Positions 59,169 through 64,000 of a stretch of DNA of 64,000 nt are shown piece by piece. Positions within the stretch are counted from its first letter, which is position 1. Each line of letters opens with the position of its first letter. The DNA comes from Artocarpus heterophyllus (lineage: Eukaryota; Streptophyta; Magnoliopsida; Rosales; Moraceae): assembly GCA_025403435.1 (NCBI GenBank), contig CM046354.1:21919467-21983466 (forward strand), given 5' to 3'. A program made the position numbers and the translations under genes. A model generated the notes under the pieces. It did not search any database. It was not told the origin of the DNA and worked only from the letters and a program-made list of their open reading frames with translations.

Positions 59169-62100
59169 ATGATGACTGGAGAAGAAGGTATGGCAGCCGG
59201 CATCACCAAATTTGATGGTTCAGATTTTTCCTATTGGAGGATGCAAGTTGAAGACTATCTCTACAGCAGGAAACTGCACTTGCCCTTGGGTAATAAGCCC
59301 GAAGGCATGAAGGATGAGGAGTGGAATCTCCTTGATAGACAGGTGCTCGGTGTGATCCGTTTGACCTTGTCAAAGAACGTTGCCCACAACGTTGCGAAGG
59401 AGACTACTACAGCAGGGATGATGAAGGCTCTGTCAGAGATGTATGAAAAGCCCTCAGCCAATAACAAGGTACATCTCATGAAGAAGCTTTTTAATTTAAA
59501 GATGCCTGAAGGTGCCTCGGTGGTAGAGCACCTGAACAGTTTCAACACCGTCCTGAACCAATTGGTCTTGGTAGAGATTAAATTCGATGATGAGATCAAT
59601 GCCCTAATCCTCTTGGCCTCGTTACCGAATAGCTAGGAACCCATGAGGGTGGCCATTACGAATTCTCTTGGGAGTGCAAAATTGAAGTTTGTTGATATCA
59701 GAAACTCTATTCTGGCGGAACAAGTTCGCAGGAATGACTCAGGTGAAACCTCTTCGTCGAACTCGGCCCTTAATGTTGATAATAGGGGCAAGAAACTTGA
59801 TAGGCAATCCAATAGGGATAATGGTAGGAGAGGCAAGTTGAGGAATGGGAGAAGCAAGTCTAGGAATGGTAGGACTATGGAGTGTTGGAACTGTGGGAAG
59901 ACGGGCCACTTGAAAAAGAACTACAGGGCTCCAAGGAAGAACGAAGACAAGACTAATGACGCAGCCAATGCCGCCACTGAAGAGCAACAGGATGCCTTAA
60001 TCTTGTCAGTTGACAGTTCTTTTGATTCGTGGGTGATAGATTCAGGAGCATCATTCCACACCACTGCACACCGTCATGTCTTGGAGAATTACGTTGCCGA
60101 AAATCATGGTAAGGTTTATCTCGCTGATGGAGAACCTTTGGATATTGTTGGCATTGGAGATGTCAGTTTAAAAATGCCTAATGGGTCTGTGTGGAAGATT
60201 CATAAGGTGAGACATGTTCCTAAACTAATGCGCAACTTGATTTCGGTGGGGCAACTGGATGATGAAGGACATAAAGTGACCTTCAATTGTGGAGGTTGGA
60301 AAGTCATTAAAGGAGCGATGGTTATTGCTCGGGGACGCAAGGCTGGAACTCTCTACATGAACTCTAGTTGCAGAGATACCATAGCAGTTGCTGATTCTGC
60401 TGCCAATACCGAGCTATGGCATTATAGGCTCGGTCACATGAGTGAGAAGGGTATGAAGGTGCTTCACTGCAAAGGAAAACTGCCGGGTTTGAAAACTGTT
60501 GATCACAGTTTGTGTGAAGCCGGCATCTTTGGTAAACAGAAGAAAGTGAGTTTCTCAAAGATGGGTAGAGAGCCTAAGTCCAGGAAATTGGAGCTTGTTC
60601 ACACTGATGTGTGGGGGCCTACGCCGGTGACTTCCTTTGGTGGCGCAAACTACTATGTGACGTTTATAGATGACTCAAGCAGGAAGGTATGGGTTTACTT
60701 TCTGAAAAAAAAATCTGATGTCTATGATGCTTTCAAGAGATGGAAAGCCATGGTGGAGAACGAGACAAATTTGAAGGTGAAGTGCTTGCAGTCTGCACAA
60801 TGGGGGGGAGTATTTAGATGAGGATTTCAAGCAGTACTGTGCTGAGAATGGGATAAAGATGAGGAAGACCATTCCAAGGAAACCACAACAGAATGGGGTA
60901 GCTGAGAGGATGAACAGGACTTTAAACGAGCGTGCTAGAAGCATGAGGTTACATGCGGGGCTGCCAAAGATGTTTTGGGCTGAGGCGATTAATACAGCTG
61001 CTCATCTGATTAACAGAAGTCCATCCACACCGCTGAAGTTCAAGCTACCGGAAGAAGCCTGGAGCCATAAAAAGGTGGATCTCTCTTACTTGAGAGTGTT
61101 TGGGTGTGTTTCCTATGCACACATTGATTCTGCTGCTAGAAGCAAACTGGATGCCAAGTCAAAGAAGTGTTTTCTGGTTGCTATGGCAGACTTGAGTTTG
61201 GTTATCGTCTCTGGGATGACCAAAGTCGGAAGATTATCAGGAGCAAGGATGTGATCTTCAATGAAGGTGTTCTATACAAGGACAGAGACAACACTGACTC
61301 CAGGGGTTCAGGTTCTGAAGATAAGAAGCCTGAGGTGATTCCATTGAAGGATCTTCCTGAAGTGGAGGTGCAAAATCCAGAGATTGAAGACCAAGAAAAT
61401 GAAGCTCCAGAAGGAAACCAAAGGACTCCTGCCACACCAGTCAGGAGGTCTAGCAGGACCATTAGACCGCCGCAGAGATACTCCCCATCTCTGCATTATA
61501 TCTTGTTGACCGACAGAGGTGAGCCAAAGAGCTATGATGAAGCCGTGGAGGCTAGAGATTCGGTCAAGTAGGAGTTAGCCATGAGGGATGAGATGGATTC
61601 CTTAATGTCCAATCAGACATGGCAACTGGTAAAGTTACCACAGGGTAAAAAGTCCTTACACAATAAGTGGGTATACCGGATTAAAGATGAATCTGATGGC
61701 AGCAAACGGTATAAGGCAAGGTTGGTGGTAAAAGGCTTTCAGCAGAAAGAAGGCATCGACTCAATGAGATTTTTTCTCCGGTAGTGAAGCTAACCACGAT
61801 CAGGACGGTACTTGCACTAATGGCAAATGAGGACTTGTTCTTGGAACAGTTGGATGTGAAGACAGCTTTTCTCCATGGTGATTTGGAGGAGGAGATCTAC
61901 ATGAAGCAGCCACAAGGGTTTGAAGTACCGGGTAAGGAGAACTTGGTGTGCAAACTTCAAAAGAGCTTGTATGGCCTCAAACAAGCTCCCAGGCAGTGGT
62001 ACAAGAAGTTTGATGGGTTTATATACAGCAACGGTTTCTTGAGGTGTCAGGGAGATCATTGTTGTTATGTGAAGAATTTTGGTGATTCTTACATCATACT

Positions 62101-63045
62101 GTTGCTATATGTCGATGATATGATGATAGCATGAGGTTGCAAACAGGAAATTGACAAGCTGAAGAATGAGCTGTCTAAGGAGTTTGCAATGAAGGATTTG
62201 AGTGCTGCAAAACAAATCCTTGAGATGAGAATAACGAGGAACCGTAACAGTCTGAAACTGTCACAGGAAGAATATGTTGAAAAGGTGCTGAGCAGATTCA
62301 ACATGGGTAATACGAAGCCTGTGAATACTCCTTTGGCCAGTCACCGACCACAGAGCAGGAACGAGACTACATGGCCAAGGTGCCTTATGCTTCCGCTATA
62401 GGCAGTCTCATGTATGTCATGGTTTGTACCAGACCAGACATTGCACATGCAGTGGGAGTTGTGAGTAGGTACATGAGTAATCTAGGTAAACAGCATTGGG
62501 AGGCAGTAAAGTGGATTCTCAGATATCTGAGAGGTACTACGGGTTTAGCATTGTATTTCAAGAAGTCAGACTTGAGACTACAAGGCTATGTTGATGCTGA
62601 TATGGCTGGAGACATTGATGGTACGAAAAGTACCAACGGTTATGTCTACACTTTGGGTGGCACTGCAATTAGTTGGGTCTCGAAGCTGCAGAAGATAGTT
62701 GCACTCTCTACTACAGAAGCAGAGTATGTGGCAATGACAGAAGCGAGCAAGGAGATGATTTGGTTGCGGTCGTTTCTGGAAGAACTAGGTCACAAGCAGG
62801 AAAGGAGTGCATTACATAGTGACAGTCAGAACGCCATTCATTTGGTGAAAAATCCTGCATTCCATGCTAGGACTAAGCATATACAATTGCGGTATCACTT
62901 CATCAGGTCGGCTTTGGAAGATGGAGTGTTGAAGCTTGAGAAGATTCTTGGGAGCCAGAATCCGGCAGATATGCTCACCAAGACGGTTCCGATTGAGAAA
63001 CTGAAGTTGTGCGCAACTTCAGTTGGACTTCTCCATGAAGCATGA
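59169..63045 (+). pseudogene. Copia-3 gag-pol, heavily broken
   Basis: Starts at the ATG at 59169 and ends at TGA 63045. Gag is followed by a zinc knuckle that has lost its last cysteine (CWNCGKTGHLKKNY, near 59883), protease DSGAS (near 60043), integrase whose CxxC lost its second cysteine (LCEAGIFGK), reverse transcriptase with YVDD (near 62110) and RNase H (STTEAEY, LRYHF). Stops: 59634 and 61569 (both TAG where tryptophan is usual) and 62132 (TGA). Frameshifts: near 60800 in a run of seven G, near 61175, near 61765 and near 62345. The element is non-autonomous today. Confidence 0.93.
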
Positions 63046-63092
63046 GAAGTCGTTGCCGCTGCAGTGAGAGACATGGTGATTGATTAGTCTCC

Positions 63093-63103
63093 AAGTGGGA
63101 GAT
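63093..63103 (+). promoter_or_regulatory. Copia-3 polypurine tract
   Basis: AAGTGGGAGAT directly before the 3' LTR. Confidence 0.85.
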
Positions 63104-63852
63104 TGTTGCAGATGTGGAGCCAAATCAAGTCGACAACCCAGCAAAAGGAAGAAAAAGGGAGAAAAACGCGTCCTTGGAGATAGGGAGCAAGCGTCGCGGC
63201 TCTAGCAGAAGAGCGCCTAGGCGCTGGAATGAGGGCGCCTAGGCGCCATGTGGAGAGTGCCTAGGTGCCAGGTGGATTACGCCTAGGCTGAATGTTGATG
63301 GCGCCTAGGCGCCAGGAGAAGAGCGCCTAGGTGCCACAAGGGAGCGCGGCAGCGCTCGAACGAGCGCTGCGGCGCTGACGCGTTGTGTTGTGCGATGTTT
63401 TTTGAGTCCGAGTCGAACTCAAAAGTCCCAAAAATGGGAAACCACTAGGGTTTCCAATTAGTTGCTATTTTTCTCCTCCTTTGGTTATAAATAGACACAA
63501 TGTGGCTAAGATTGTGTGTGTGAAAAGTGTGTGAAAATTGTGAGTGGTATAATTGTGTGAGAGGCAAAATTCTTGAGAGCTCCATCCTTGAGAGAGAAAA
63601 ATTCCCACAGGGTGTTAGATAGAAGAGAGTTTTGGTAAGCACAGTTTGTGAGTGTGTGAGAAACTGCTCTTGTAATCTGTAATCTCCTTCATCATAGTGG
63701 AATCTGCAAGCGGCAAAAACAGGACGTAGTCTCAATTTTGGACGAACATGTATAAAAATTTGGTGTCTCTTTTTCTTCTTTTCTCCTATTTATTTTCTAC
63801 AATTGTTTATTTTTACAATCCTTAAAATTAGGAGTCGTCTAATCCTCCGACA
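63104..63852 (+). repeat. Copia-3 3' LTR
   Basis: 749 bp, matching 58396-59137 with visible substitutions. Confidence 0.95.
63190..63376. repeat. Nine-unit phased dyad array in Copia-3 3' LTR
   Basis: Dyad centres at 63196.5, 63218.5, 63240.5, 63262.5, 63284.5, 63306.5, 63328.5, 63349.5 and 63369.5. Steps are 22 bp six times, then 21 and 20. Confidence 0.94.
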
Positions 63853-63857
63853 ATTTC

Positions 63858-64000
63858 CACAGTTCACTCTCGATTTATACTCTCATCTCTCAATTCATCC
63901 TTCGTCTATTCTATGTATACCCTCTCTCTCATAAGTAAAAAGTCCCCGTCTCCTTTCCCGCCAAAGAGAAAGGGCAATGAAGCAAGAAGCTTCTCGATTT
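63858..64000 (+). other. Possible 5' end of a gene at the window edge
   Basis: To the right of Copia-3 is CT-rich, leader-like DNA with a TATA-like tttatactc near 63876. An ATG at 63977 opens a frame (MKQEASRF) that runs off the window. Only eight codons are visible, so the gene is a guess. Confidence 0.2.

Larger units (their letters stand above)
58396..63852 (+). mobile_element. Copia-3: full-length but decayed Tnt1-like Ty1/copia retrotransposon
   Basis: LTRs at 58396-59137 and 63104-63852 (TGTTGCAGATG...CA), with the 5-bp duplication ATTTC (58391-58395 and 63853-63857). Internal order gag, protease, integrase, RT, RNase H. Gag (ITKFDGSDFSYWRMQVED) and pol resemble the Tnt1-94/Tork group, from memory of that family. 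It is distinct in sequence from Copia-1/2. Confidence 0.96.

Noticed and set aside
1..64000. tRNA, rRNA or known small-RNA genes
   Set aside because: I looked for tRNA-like arms and conserved rRNA words on both strands and saw none; only tRNA-complementary primer-binding sites were found.

Overview
The window is nuclear DNA of a flowering plant, most likely a eudicot. It is AT-rich, has GT-AG spliced genes whose proteins match plant families, and carries many LTR retrotransposons primed by initiator-Met tRNA. No species can be named from the sequence alone.

Layout. (1) 1-6522: eight exons, minus strand, of an ArfGAP + C2 protein of the Arabidopsis AGD11/AGD13 type; its 3' exons lie beyond the left edge. 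(2) 8503-20487: a solo LTR of a Ty3/gypsy family, split by a 9.7-kb Ty1/copia element (Copia-1, 9274-18976). (3) 20493-40250: remains of an older gypsy element that holds an 18.5-kb Ty3/gypsy chromovirus-like element (Gypsy-C, 21413-39939). Gypsy-C is itself split in pol by a second member of the Copia-1 family (Copia-2, 26940-36380). (4) 41299-44956: a complete ten-exon gene on the minus strand for a PTAR1-type protein prenyltransferase alpha-subunit-repeat protein (410 residues). (5) 45000-58395: intergenic DNA with MITE-like repeats, a gypsy LTR fragment, and a 9.5-kb coding-poor LTR element (LARD-like, 48321-57825) that holds a decayed LOG (cytokinin-activating enzyme) sequence. (6) 58396-63852: a Tnt1-like Ty1/copia element (Copia-3), whose right end lies about 120 bp upstream of a possible gene start at the window edge.

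Only the two cellular genes look functional. Every retroelement gag-pol is broken by stops, frameshifts or deletions. Boundaries are firm because target-site duplications are visible: GTAAC (solo LTR), CGTGT (Copia-1), GTCAC (Gypsy-C), GAGCG (Copia-2), ATTTC (Copia-3).

The most striking structure is not coding. Three retrotransposon families carry arrays of 12-14-bp GC-rich dyads spaced about 21-22 bp apart, i.e. two helical turns. In Copia-3 nine dyads sit at almost exact 22-bp spacing with variable purine-rich 8-bp spacers, about 100 bp upstream of the TATA box. In Copia-1/2 and in Gypsy-C a different dyad (TCGGCAGGCCGA type) is used, and near-identical stretches of it occur in both the copia and the gypsy elements, which are otherwise unrelated.
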